NCBI RefSeq assembly: GCF_029369745.1
Contig: NZ_CP120210.1
Span: 4,960,001-5,024,000, forward strand
DNA: 64,000 nucleotides
Reading direction: 5' to 3'
From: Amycolatopsis sp. QT-25
Lineage (GTDB): Bacteria; Actinomycetota; Actinomycetes; Mycobacteriales; Pseudonocardiaceae
This document shows positions 39,724-47,986 of this stretch, in pieces; position 1 is the first letter of the stretch; every line of letters starts with the position of its first letter. A program made the translations under genes and the position numbers. The notes below the pieces were generated by a model. It was given only the letters and a program-made list of their open reading frames with translations, had not been told where the DNA came from and searched no databases.

Positions 39724-40713
39724 ATGGTCCTCGAAGCGCGCATACTTACCCTGCACGGGCGGGAAATCCGGCTACGGGAATATCTTCCGTCCACAAAGGA
39801 CGCAGCGGGCGAGCCGCTCGTGCTGCTGCACGGGATCTCGGGCAGCGGTGAGACCTGGGCGCCGTTGCTCGGCCATTTCGAGCGGACGGGGTTCGGGCGC
39901 CGTGTTCTCGTACCCGACCTCCCCGGCCACGGCGATTCGGCCGCCCCCAGAGCCGATTACGGCCTCGGCGCGATGGCCAGCGTGGTCCGTGACGTCCTCG
40001 CGCTCACCCGGAACCGGCACGCGACCATCGTCGGGCATTCCCTCGGCGGCGGGATCGCGATGCAGTTCGCCTACCAGTTCCCGGAGATGTGTGCCCGGCT
40101 GGTACTGGTGGGCAGTGCCGGACTCGGGCCGCAGGTGACCTCGGTGCTGCGGGCGACCGCACTGCCGGGTGCCAACGCGACACTCACCCTCGCGGTCAAC
40201 CCGGTCACCGTCGCGATCGCACGCGGGCTCGCCGCGGTCGGCCGCTCGCTCGGCGGAAAGCTCTCCGCCGAGTCCCGCGAGCTGACTCGTCACTTTGCGT
40301 CACTGGCCGATCCCGCCCGGCGGCGGGCGTTCCTGTTCATCGCGCGCAGCCTGATCGACCTCCGCGGGCAGCGCGCGAGCGCGATCGACAAGCTCTATCT
40401 CGCCCGCGAAGTGCCCACTCTCGTCATCTGGGGCGCGCACGATCCGCTCATCCCGGTCGACCACGGCCGCAAGACCGCCGAATTGCTGCCGGACAGCCGC
40501 TTGACGGTGTTCGAAAATGCGAAACACTTTCCACATGTGGCCGACCCGGCCCGGTTCGGCGGCGAACTCGAACGCTTCCTCGCCGACACCGCGCCCGCCC
40601 GGTTGACCCTGGACGAAGTCGTCGAGGTGCTCATCCGCGCCAGCGAGGCGGCGGAAGAGCTCGAAAACGTCCCGGAAAAGTTGTCATCCGGACGCCATCT
40701 CAGGCCCGCCTAA
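39724..40713 (+). CDS. Alpha/beta hydrolase
   Basis: A 329-residue cytoplasmic hydrolase of the alpha/beta fold. It has PLVLLHGISGSGETWAPLL (oxyanion HG), then VLVPDLPGHGDS and the nucleophile elbow VGHSLGGGIAMQFA (Ser about residue 107). The acid is in LVIWGAHDPLIPVDHG and the catalytic His in NAKHFPHVADP. The family includes lipases, epoxide hydrolases and C-C hydrolases; the cap sequence does not decide. A C-terminal extension of about 40 residues (TLDEVVEVLIRASEAAEELE) follows the fold. The start is ATG 39724, with GAAAGGCGGG upstream. It lies between PucR genes near the mce operon, so steroid or lipid catabolism is a reasonable guess. Confidence 0.82.
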   Translation: MVLEARILTLHGREIRLREYLPSTKDAAGEPLVLLHGISGSGETWAPLLGHFERTGFGRRVLVPDLPGHGDSAAPRADYGLGAMASVVRDVLALTRNRHATIVGHSLGGGIAMQFAYQFPEMCARLVLVGSAGLGPQVTSVLRATALPGANATLTLAVNPVTVAIARGLAAVGRSLGGKLSAESRELTRHFASLADPARRRAFLFIARSLIDLRGQRASAIDKLYLAREVPTLVIWGAHDPLIPVDHGRKTAELLPDSRLTVFENAKHFPHVADPARFGGELERFLADTAPARLTLDEVVEVLIRASEAAEELENVPEKLSSGRHLRPA

Positions 40714-40828
40714 ATGTCACGCGCCGCCGGAATGGACCACCCGTTCGGGTGTAGTCCATCCAGGTGGCCGATCAAGGTCCCGCCAGCCGTTGACAGTCCT
40801 CTCGGCCGGATTTTATGTTGCGTGAGCC

Positions 40829-40871
40829 ACAAAATCTGGATCGGCTTCACCGTTGAAGAGGCTGATTTTGT
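40829..40871 (+). promoter_or_regulatory. Nested hairpin in the leader of PucR gene 3
   Basis: ACAAAATC (40829-40836) pairs perfectly with GATTTTGT (40864-40871). Inside it, CTTCA (40845-40849) pairs with TGAAG (40854-40858) around a CCGT loop. The structure ends about 20 bases before the ATG and may control translation or transcription of this regulator. Confidence 0.45.
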
Positions 40872-40891
40872 TGCCAGCAAGGATAAAAAAC

Positions 40892-42244
40892 ATGACCGAC
40901 TTGGATACCGGATTCTCGCGGCACGATCTGCGGACCGCACGGCCAGACCCGGACGTGCGTCACCCCGCCACCCCGCACCGCCAGCCACCGGGTCCGGTCC
41001 ACCGACCGCGCGCCTTCACGCCGGCACCGAGAACCCCAGTGGAGAACCGACCTGTGCGCAGCACCGGTGCGAATGGACTGTGGGCGTCACTGCCCAGAGA
41101 CCTGGGCGAGCGGTTCCGGCCGCGGGCCGACCCCTTGGCACGAGCCATCCTTCAGGAGGTGCAACGAGCCGTTCCCGAGTACGCGCAGCCATTGGAAGGC
41201 GCGTTCGGACAGATCATCACGCAGGGTATCCGGCAGGCGATCCTGCACTGCCTCGACACCATCGGACAGGGGACGACGGCGCTCGACAAGTGGTCGGCGG
41301 TGTTCCGCAACCTGGGCAAGGTCGAGTTCAACGAAGGCCGCAGCCTCGATTGCCTGCAGACGGCCTACCGCGTCGGCGGGCGCGTCGCCTGGCGGCACGT
41401 TTCGGAATTCGGGCAGGCGATCGGAGCGGACGCCGATCTCCTGTGCACCGCGGCCGAAGCGATATTCGCTTACGTGGACGAGATTTCCGCGCTGTCGATC
41501 GAGGGCTACACGGCCGCGCAGGAGCGGGCCGCGGGCACCAGGGCGAGGCGCAGGCGAAGGCTGCTCGAACTGATGCTCTCCGATCCGCCGTCCTCACCGC
41601 AGTCGATCGCGTCCCACGCCGCCAACGCCCAGTGGGCGCTGCCCACCGAGATCACGGTCGTCGCGCTGGAGCGACGGCTCGGCCCACTGGACCCCGACAG
41701 CGCCGACCTGGACTCCGACGTCCTCGTCGACTTCGAGGGTCCCAAGCCCTGCCTGGTCACCGGCGACCCCGAAAAGCACCTGAAGGACCTCGCCGAACGG
41801 CTTCCCGGCTGGCGCGCGGTGATCGGCCCGGCCGTGCGGCTCACCGAAGCGCCGCGCTCCCTGTTGTGGGCTCGCCGCACGCTGCGGCTGGTCCAGCGCG
41901 GGATCCTGCCGGACAACCCGGTCACGCGGTACAGCGATCACCTGTCCACCCTGTGGCTGCTGGCCGACGAGTTCCTGGTCCGTGAGCTGTGCACGCGCAG
42001 CCTCGCCCCGTTCGACGACCTCACGCCCAAACAGCGGGCGCGGCTCGGGGAGACGCTGCTGATCTGGCTCCAGTCGCGGGGCAGCGCTCCGGAGATCGCG
42101 AAGAAACTCAAGGTCCACCCGCAGACCGTCCGGTACCGCATGCACCAGCTCATCGATCTCTTCGGCGACCGGTTGAACAACGCCGACGACCGGCTCGACA
42201 TGGAGATCGCGCTGCGCGCGGAGGCGTTGCTCGCGGAGGACTGA
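40892..42244 (+). CDS. PucR-type transcriptional regulator (3 of 4)
   Basis: A 450-residue regulator, the longest of the four because of a Pro/Arg-rich N-terminal tail of about 60 residues. The shared module starts GLWASLPRDLGERFRPRADP and continues IQEV-type helices to DEISALSIEGYTAAQERAAG. The C-terminal HTH is SRGSAPEIAKKLKVHPQTV then YRMHQLIDLFGDRLNNADDR. The ATG at 40892 has AAGGA eight bases upstream; an in-frame alternative lies 39 bases earlier, inside the leader hairpin. It is followed by PucR gene 4 after 36 bases, probably one transcript. Confidence 0.82.
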   Translation: MTDLDTGFSRHDLRTARPDPDVRHPATPHRQPPGPVHRPRAFTPAPRTPVENRPVRSTGANGLWASLPRDLGERFRPRADPLARAILQEVQRAVPEYAQPLEGAFGQIITQGIRQAILHCLDTIGQGTTALDKWSAVFRNLGKVEFNEGRSLDCLQTAYRVGGRVAWRHVSEFGQAIGADADLLCTAAEAIFAYVDEISALSIEGYTAAQERAAGTRARRRRRLLELMLSDPPSSPQSIASHAANAQWALPTEITVVALERRLGPLDPDSADLDSDVLVDFEGPKPCLVTGDPEKHLKDLAERLPGWRAVIGPAVRLTEAPRSLLWARRTLRLVQRGILPDNPVTRYSDHLSTLWLLADEFLVRELCTRSLAPFDDLTPKQRARLGETLLIWLQSRGSAPEIAKKLKVHPQTVRYRMHQLIDLFGDRLNNADDRLDMEIALRAEALLAED

Positions 42245-42280
42245 CAGATCAGCGTTCCCCACTCACAACGAGGTGACGAG

Positions 42281-43525
42281 GTGACCCGACCGCAGGATGC
42301 CCGCCGCGGGGTCGAGGCGACGTACGGCCCGCTCCTCACGCCCGCTCGGCCGGGCGGGTCGAGCGGGCGCCCCGTCCAGCTCTGGGCGCTGCTGCCGAGA
42401 GAGCTGGCGACCGTGTTCCGGCCGGTGCTGGCCGACGTGGCCGGGGAGGTGGTCCGCGAGATCCAGCGGACCATCCCCGACTACGCGCGGCCACTGGACG
42501 GAGCCTTCGGGAAGGCGCTCAAGACCGGCGTCCAGATGGCGTTCCTGCAGTTCGTGGAACGGATCGGGAATCCGGAGGCGCCGTCGGAAGACCGCCGGAG
42601 CGTGTTCCTGAGCCTGGGTGTCCAGGAATTCCAGCAGGGCCGCAACGTCGACGTCCTCCAAGCGGCGTACCGCGTCGGCGCCAGGGTGACCTGGCGCCGC
42701 GTGGCCGAGGCCGGCCGCCGCGCGGGGGTGCCTTCCGCGACGTTGTGCCTGCTCGCCGAGGCCATTTTCGCCTACATCGACGAGCTTTCGGCGCTGTCGG
42801 TCGAGGGCCACGCGGAGGCGCGGGAAAAGGCCGCCGGCGCACTCGAACGCCGTCGGCACCGGCTGATGGAACTGTTGCTCGCCGAGCCGCCTTCACCGCC
42901 CGAAGTCATCAACCACGCCGCCGACCTCGCCCGCTGGCGACTCCCCGACCGGCTCGTCGCCGTCGCGCTCGACCAGTCGCCGGACGAGCCCCCGGCGATC
43001 GCCTCGACCGCGCTGGCCGACTTCGAGAGCACCTCTCCTTGCCTGCTGCTTCCCGCGCCGGAACCGGACGACCGGGAGCGCTTCGCCGAAGAACTGGCGG
43101 GACGGCGGGCCGCGATCGGCCCCGCCGTCCCACCCGCCTTCGCGGCGCGTTCCTTGCGAGCCGCCCGAGAGGCCCTGCGGCTCGTCGACTCCGGGGCGCT
43201 TCTCGACGAACCCGTGACGTGGTGCGTCGACCATCTTTCGCGCCTGTGGCTGCTCAAGGAACCGTTCCTCGCCGCGGAACTCGTCCGAGAACGGCTCGGG
43301 CCACTGACCGGGTTGACCGGCAAACAGCATTCGCGGCTGGCCGGGACGCTGCTGGCGTGGCTGGAAACCTGCGGGAACGTCCGCGAAGTGGCGGAACGGC
43401 TCGCCGTGCACCCGCAGACGGTGCGATCGCGCGCCCAGGAACTCGAGGCGCTGTTCTCGGACGGGCTGCGGGACCCTGAACGGCGGTTCGAGATGATCCT
43501 GGCCCTGCGGGCCGCCCCTTCGTGA
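42281..43525 (+). CDS. PucR-type transcriptional regulator (4 of 4)
   Basis: A 414-residue regulator. The N-terminal module begins LWALLPRELATVFRPVLADV and includes VREIQRTIPDYARPLDGAFG and DELSALSVEGHAEAREKAAG. The HTH is LETCGNVREVAERLAVHPQT then RSRAQELEALFSDGLRDPER. It is most like gene 3, with which it is probably cotranscribed (GTG at 42281, GAGGTGACGAG upstream). It converges on the end of the mce operon with the 57-bp palindrome between them. It is a candidate regulator of that operon by position only. Confidence 0.82.
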   Translation: MTRPQDARRGVEATYGPLLTPARPGGSSGRPVQLWALLPRELATVFRPVLADVAGEVVREIQRTIPDYARPLDGAFGKALKTGVQMAFLQFVERIGNPEAPSEDRRSVFLSLGVQEFQQGRNVDVLQAAYRVGARVTWRRVAEAGRRAGVPSATLCLLAEAIFAYIDELSALSVEGHAEAREKAAGALERRRHRLMELLLAEPPSPPEVINHAADLARWRLPDRLVAVALDQSPDEPPAIASTALADFESTSPCLLLPAPEPDDRERFAEELAGRRAAIGPAVPPAFAARSLRAAREALRLVDSGALLDEPVTWCVDHLSRLWLLKEPFLAAELVRERLGPLTGLTGKQHSRLAGTLLAWLETCGNVREVAERLAVHPQTVRSRAQELEALFSDGLRDPERRFEMILALRAAPS

Positions 43526-43574
43526 CGCTTCGCGCGCTACGGGATCCGGGAAGACTTTCGCGACTCCATCCAGT

Positions 43575-43631
43575 GGTCCATGAAGGCCCCCTTCCTTGCG
43601 CCTGGCGCAAGGAAGGGGGCCTTCATGGACC
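43575..43631. repeat. 57-bp perfect palindromic element between convergent genes
   Basis: Left arm 43575-43602 and right arm 43604-43631 are perfect 28-base inverted repeats around a single T. The left arm opens GGTCCATGAAGGCCCCC; the right closes GGGGGCCTTCATGGACC. Each arm, read outwards, carries GGAAGGGGG-CCTTC-ATG, a ribosome-site-plus-start arrangement. It lies between the convergent PucR 4 gene and mce operon, so it can act as a bidirectional terminator. A decayed 57-bp copy is at 31076-31132 and a half copy at 30715. Confidence 0.85.
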
Positions 43632-43670
43632 GAGGAGGGGTCGCAGGCCGACCGGGCGGACCGTTGGACG

Positions 43671-44387
43671 TCAGGCCGCGGCCAGGGTGGTGACCCGCCA
43701 CTTTCCCTCGGAGCGTTCCGCGCTGACGCTCAGCTGAGCCGCACCCGTACTGCGCTGCCCGTCCCCGCGGACGCCGGTCTGGTCCAGGAACACCAGCAGC
43801 GACGCCCGGTCCCCGTCGAGGACCTTGACCCCCGCGACCACCGGGGTCGAGGTGACGACCAGCTTCTGCTCCGCCGCCAGCCCTCTGACCTGCGCGAAAA
43901 GCTGGTCGTACTGTCCCAGCGCCGGTCCGGTGAGTACCTCTTTCGCGGCCTGTTCGCTCTTGGCGGGGTCGTCGTAACGGTACGAGAACACGGTGCCGAG
44001 CGCCTTGCCGATCTGGTCGCCGACCTCCGCGGTGGTGGCGACGTCGGTCAGCGCGGTGTTGTGCGCCAGCACCGCCGTGGTGTCCCGCGCCTCGATGGCG
44101 AACCATCCCGCGAGGCCGGACATCACCAGCGCGACGGCGCCGAACACCAGGGCGCCCCGCCGCCGCACGGGAACAGCGACCGGCGTCTCTTCAGCGACAG
44201 TCCCTCCTGGGTCAGCCTCTCCTGGGTCAGCCTCTCCTGGGTCAGTCTCTCCTGCGACCGCCTCTTCAGCGACCGCCTTTTCGGCAACCTCATCGTCGGG
44301 CGCTTCGAGAACCCGGGTGCTCCCGCCCATCTTCCCGGCCACCTTCACGGTGCGCCGCGCCGGTTTGACGGCTCGTTTCGTGGTCAT
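43671..44387 (-). CDS. Mce-associated membrane protein (2), last gene of the mce operon
   Basis: A 238-residue protein of the Mce-associated (Mas) type. A charged cytoplasmic N-terminus (about 1-75) includes a DPGEA repeat, from three 15-bp tandem DNA repeats at about 44210-44255. One membrane helix follows (GALVFGAVALVMSGLAGWFA). The outside domain (about 100-238) is of the NTF2-like kind, VFSYRYDDPAKSEQAAKEVL and KWRVTTLAAA. Such proteins end mce operons and help or stabilise the Mce complex in the envelope. It starts 11 bases after the preceding gene. The ATG at 44387 is the first that gives the family length. Confidence 0.78.
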   Translation of the reverse strand: MTTKRAVKPARRTVKVAGKMGGSTRVLEAPDDEVAEKAVAEEAVAGETDPGEADPGEADPGGTVAEETPVAVPVRRRGALVFGAVALVMSGLAGWFAIEARDTTAVLAHNTALTDVATTAEVGDQIGKALGTVFSYRYDDPAKSEQAAKEVLTGPALGQYDQLFAQVRGLAAEQKLVVTSTPVVAGVKVLDGDRASLLVFLDQTGVRGDGQRSTGAAQLSVSAERSEGKWRVTTLAAA

Positions 44388-44398
44388 CCCGTCCTCCG

Positions 44399-44902
44399 TC
44401 AGGGCTTTCCGGTGTCGGTCACCGGCACCTGGCCGAGCGACGTGACGCGCCACCCGTCCGGCGTGCGGTTCAGGCCGGCGCGGAACCGGTTGTGCTTGGT
44501 GACGGCTTCCCCGCCTTCGGGCCGGACTTCGAGTTCGACCGAGGCGATCACCTCGGCGGTCCCGCCGCCACTGTCCACTTCGGTCACCGCGGCGTCGACG
44601 ACCCGCCCGGTGGTGACGGTCTTCGCCTGATCGATCCGGCCGAGTCCGCCTTCCCGGTCCCGCGCCAGCTCCTCGTGCAACGCGCCACCGGACAGGTTCA
44701 GCCAGTTCTGGTAGCCCTGCTCCGCCTGCCGGTAGTCCAAGGTGGTCAGTGCGGTGACCGCCTGCCTGCCCACCTGCAACGCCTCCTCGCGGACCGTGGC
44801 CCGCGCGACGCCTTCGTCCCGGCCGGCGTCCCACCAGGAGTAGCCGAACCAGGCCGCCAGCGCGGTGGCGACCGCCGCGAGGAATGCGGTGATTCGAGTC
44901 AT
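44399..44902 (-). CDS. Mce-associated membrane protein (1)
   Basis: A 167-residue protein. A single N-terminal helix (ITAFLAAVATALAAWFGYSW) is followed by an outside domain with LTTLDYRQAEQGYQNWLNLS and NRTPDGWRVTSLGQVPV, as in Mce-associated proteins. It lies directly after mceF; the ATG at 44902 is five bases past that stop, with GGGAAGGTGAAGG as ribosome site. It probably interacts with the periplasmic Mce assembly. No catalytic residues are apparent. Confidence 0.78.
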   Translation of the reverse strand: MTRITAFLAAVATALAAWFGYSWWDAGRDEGVARATVREEALQVGRQAVTALTTLDYRQAEQGYQNWLNLSGGALHEELARDREGGLGRIDQAKTVTTGRVVDAAVTEVDSGGGTAEVIASVELEVRPEGGEAVTKHNRFRAGLNRTPDGWRVTSLGQVPVTDTGKP

Positions 44903-44907
44903 GGCCT

Positions 44908-46008
44908 TCACCTTCCCGGCACGTTCTGCGAACCGCGCACGTTCGTCGGGTTGCCCTTGGGCAGGGCACAGCGCGCCGCGGTGTTCAACGGCCGCGGCGA
45001 CGTGTCGAGTCCGTCGCGGTAGGCGGTTCCGTAGCCGGTGACGCACGGCGGCGGATCGAAGAACGTCAGCGACAGGCCCACACGCGCGCCGTCCGGCCCC
45101 ATGATCGCGTGCCCCGCGGCGACTGCTTTCGGTGCGGTGACCAGCAGTTGCTCGAGGCCGTCCTGTCGCGTCTCCAGTACGTCCGCGGTGGTCAGCAGGT
45201 TCGCCAGCAGGACGCCGAGGTTCGGTCCGGTCTCCCGCAGGAGTGTGCTGACCTCGTTCGCGGCCGCCGGGACGGCCGGGATCAGCCGGCGAAGATCACC
45301 GTCGGAGTTCTTCAGCGTCGCGGCGAGCAGTTTCGCGTTGGCCCCGAACGAGCGGATCGCGTCCGCCTGCGAGATCTGCGTGTCGAGCACGGTCTGCGCG
45401 TCGGTCACGAGCCTGGTCACCGGCCCGACGTGCGCACTGGCTTCCCGCACGAACTCGATCCCCCGCCCGACGAGCTGGTCCAGTGCCGGACCCGCGTCGG
45501 AGGTGGCGTTGTACAGCTCGTCGACCACGGTGCGCAGGGCCGGTTTCGGCACCGAGTTGGCGAAGGAGTCCACACTGGACAGCACGACGTCCACCGGCAG
45601 CGGGATCTTCGTATCCGCCTCGCTGATCACCGAACCGTCCCGCAGCATGCTGCCGTCACCACGCCGCGGCCGCAGGTCGACATACTGCTCGCCGACGGCG
45701 GACCGGTTGGCGACGACGGCTTCGGTGTCCGCCGGCACTTCCGGGGCACCCGGCTCGATTTCGAGATCCACCTCCATCCCGGAGGTGGTCAGCCGCAGTT
45801 CGCCGACCCGGCCGATCGGCACTCCCCGATAGGTGACCTCGGCGTTGCCGAAGATCCCGCCACCGGTGGCGAGCCGCACTTTGACGGTGTACCCGCGGTC
45901 CAGCACCATTTTGTCCAGTCCCGCGTACGTCGCGCCGACATACGCGACGCCGAGGACCGCGATGACCACGAAGACCACCAGCTGGGCGCGGACGAATCTG
46001 GTCAGCAT
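44908..46008 (-). CDS. mceF: Mce family protein MceF (MlaD domain)
   Basis: A 366-residue envelope protein, one of six Mce subunits that form a lipid channel. The N-terminal helix is LVVFVVIAVLGVAYVGATYA; the MlaD/MCE domain is at about 38-115 (YTVKVRLATGGGIFGNAEVT, YRGVPIGRVGEL). A long alpha-helical region follows (about 140-310), and the C-terminal tail has Cys in PPPCVTGYGTAY and ARCALPKG. Order and tail identify it as the sixth subunit. The ATG at 46008 overlaps the mceE stop by one base. Confidence 0.88.
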   Translation of the reverse strand: MLTRFVRAQLVVFVVIAVLGVAYVGATYAGLDKMVLDRGYTVKVRLATGGGIFGNAEVTYRGVPIGRVGELRLTTSGMEVDLEIEPGAPEVPADTEAVVANRSAVGEQYVDLRPRRGDGSMLRDGSVISEADTKIPLPVDVVLSSVDSFANSVPKPALRTVVDELYNATSDAGPALDQLVGRGIEFVREASAHVGPVTRLVTDAQTVLDTQISQADAIRSFGANAKLLAATLKNSDGDLRRLIPAVPAAANEVSTLLRETGPNLGVLLANLLTTADVLETRQDGLEQLLVTAPKAVAAGHAIMGPDGARVGLSLTFFDPPPCVTGYGTAYRDGLDTSPRPLNTAARCALPKGNPTNVRGSQNVPGR

Positions 46009-46985
46009 CAGCGGCCACCACTGTTCTTGAAGGTGAGGAACGTGTTCAGGTAGTCACCGCGGATGGCCTCGAGCGCGGCGTCGGGGAACGGGAAGGTGAA
46101 GATCATCTCCATCGCCTTCGGCAGCTTGTCCCCCGAGTCGGCCAGTTTCCGCAGCAGCGGTTCGAGTGCCTTCAGATCCGCGACGAGGTCGTCCTTGCTG
46201 CGGTTCACCGTGTCGACCGCGACCGAAGTGAGCCCGTCCAGCGACTTCAGCATCCCGACCAGCGCCTGACGCTGCTGGTTCAGCACCTCGATCCCCGGCG
46301 TGAGCCCGTTCAGTGTCGCCTTGATCTCCTCGGTGTTCGCGTTCAGGGTCACCGCGAGCTTGTTGACGCTCTCGATGGCGCGGGTGATCTCGGCCTTGTG
46401 TTCGTCGAGCCCGCGGACGAAGGTGTCCAGATTGGCCAGCAGACTGCGGGCCGCGCTTTCCTTGCCGCCGAGCGCGTCGTTGAGTTCGCGGGTGATGTTC
46501 TGCACCTGCGCGACGCCTCCACCATTGAGCAGCAGGGAAAGCGCGCCGAAGACCTCTTCGATCTCCGGGGTCAGCGACGATCGCGCCAGCGGGATCACCG
46601 CGCCGTCGGCCAGCCGCCCGCTCGGGGTGCCGTCGTCCGGCGGCGCGAGCTCGACGAACTTCTCGCCGAGGATGCTCGCCTGCCGCAGCCGCGCGACGGC
46701 GTTGGCAGGCAGGTTCACGTCCCCGTTGAGCAGCAGTCCGACCACCGCGCTGCGGCCGTCCGGCGCCAGTTCGACGGTCCGCACCTGGCCGACCGGGACG
46801 TCGTTGACCTTCACCCCGGACTGCGGCACCAGATCCAGCACGTTGCTGAAACTGGCCGTGACGTGGATCGGCCGCTCGCCCAGCGCGGCACCGCCCGGCA
46901 AGGGGATGTCGTAGACGTCGACACCACCGCCGCACCCGGTGGCGGCCAGCACGAGGACCAGGACGGCAGCGAGCCGGGTTTTCAT
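46008..46985 (-). CDS. mceE: Mce family lipoprotein MceE (LprK-like)
   Basis: A 325-residue lipoprotein subunit. The lipobox is LAATGC (Cys about residue 18), replacing the membrane helix of the other Mce subunits, which identifies MceE. The MCE domain follows (IHVTASFSNVLDLVPQSGVK, VNDVPVGQVRTVEL). Then comes a helical region (TRAIESVNKLAVTLNANTEE, KDDLVADLKALEPLLRKLAD). It is fixed to the outer face of the membrane by its lipid. It overlaps mceD by four bases (ATGA). Confidence 0.9.
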   Translation of the reverse strand: MKTRLAAVLVLVLAATGCGGGVDVYDIPLPGGAALGERPIHVTASFSNVLDLVPQSGVKVNDVPVGQVRTVELAPDGRSAVVGLLLNGDVNLPANAVARLRQASILGEKFVELAPPDDGTPSGRLADGAVIPLARSSLTPEIEEVFGALSLLLNGGGVAQVQNITRELNDALGGKESAARSLLANLDTFVRGLDEHKAEITRAIESVNKLAVTLNANTEEIKATLNGLTPGIEVLNQQRQALVGMLKSLDGLTSVAVDTVNRSKDDLVADLKALEPLLRKLADSGDKLPKAMEMIFTFPFPDAALEAIRGDYLNTFLTFKNSGGR

Positions 46986-47986
46986 TTCGCCCCCGAGAAT
47001 TCGGTGATGTTCCCTCGGCCGTCCAGTGTTCCGGCGCCCTGGTTGTACGCGCCGAGGACGTTCGCCAGCGCGTTCGGCGCCGCGTCGAGCGCCTCGCTCA
47101 GTGACGCCTTCTGCCGGCTGAGCACCTTGGTGATCTCGGCGAGTTTGTCCACATCGGACTTCACCTTTCCGCGATTGTCCTTGATGAAGCCCTGAACCAC
47201 GCTGAGCGCCTCGGTGAGTTCGGTCATCGCGCCGGAGAACTGGTCCCGCTGATCGGCCAGGATCCTGCTGATCGAGGAGATCTGCTGGATCGCCTGTTTC
47301 ACCTGGCCGTCGTTCGCGGCGAGCATCGCGGTGAACTTGCTGATGTTGTCGACGGAGTCGAACAGGTCGTCCTTCGAATCGCTCGCCGTCCGGGCGAACT
47401 CGCCGAGGTTCTTGATCGCCTCGCCGAGTTTGCCGCCGTTGCCGTCGAGATAGGCCGCGGCCTTGGTCAGGACGTCACTGACCGCGCCGTCCCGGTTGGC
47501 GCCTTTCGGCCCCAGCGCGGTCATCAACTGGTTGAGGCTGCCCAGGAGTTCGTCGACCTCGACCGGGGTCACGGTGCGCTCGGGCGGGATGCGGGCGTCA
47601 TCGCCCAGTTCCGGCCCGCCCAGGTACACGGGGGTGAGCTGGACGTACCGGTCGGCGACCAGGCTCGGGGTAATCACGACGGCGCCGACGTCGGCCGGCA
47701 GTTTCACGTCCGGCCGGACCGTCATGGTCACCTCGACGTTCGTACCCCGCGGCTCGACCTTGGTCACCGAACCGATCGGGACCCCGAGCACACGCACCTC
47801 GGTGTTCGGGTACACCCCGACGGTCGCGGTGAAGAACCCGGTCACGACGCGGTCGGCCTGCCGGGTCAGCAGCGGCCAGGCCGCCGTGACGAGCAGCCCC
47901 ACGACGACGGCGAGCGCGATTCGCCGCATCCAGGACCGGCGCCGGGCCTGTCCACCGAGATCGGCCAACGTGAAGTGGCGCCCCAT
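46982..47986 (-). CDS. mceD: Mce family protein MceD
   Basis: A 334-residue subunit. A basic N-terminus is followed by a helix (IALAVVVGLLVTAAWPLLT), the MCE domain (VVTGFFTATVGVYPNTEVRV, GVPIGSVTKVEPRG) and a long coiled-coil-like helical region to the end (IQQISSISRILADQRDQFSG). It ends in GNITEFSGAK. It lies between mceC and mceE, overlapping by one and four bases. Confidence 0.88.
   Translation of the reverse strand: MGRHFTLADLGGQARRRSWMRRIALAVVVGLLVTAAWPLLTRQADRVVTGFFTATVGVYPNTEVRVLGVPIGSVTKVEPRGTNVEVTMTVRPDVKLPADVGAVVITPSLVADRYVQLTPVYLGGPELGDDARIPPERTVTPVEVDELLGSLNQLMTALGPKGANRDGAVSDVLTKAAAYLDGNGGKLGEAIKNLGEFARTASDSKDDLFDSVDNISKFTAMLAANDGQVKQAIQQISSISRILADQRDQFSGAMTELTEALSVVQGFIKDNRGKVKSDVDKLAEITKVLSRQKASLSEALDAAPNALANVLGAYNQGAGTLDGRGNITEFSGAK

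Noticed and set aside
43575..43631. Insertion sequence ends
   Set aside because: There is no transposase frame and no target duplication; the palindrome is only 57 bp.
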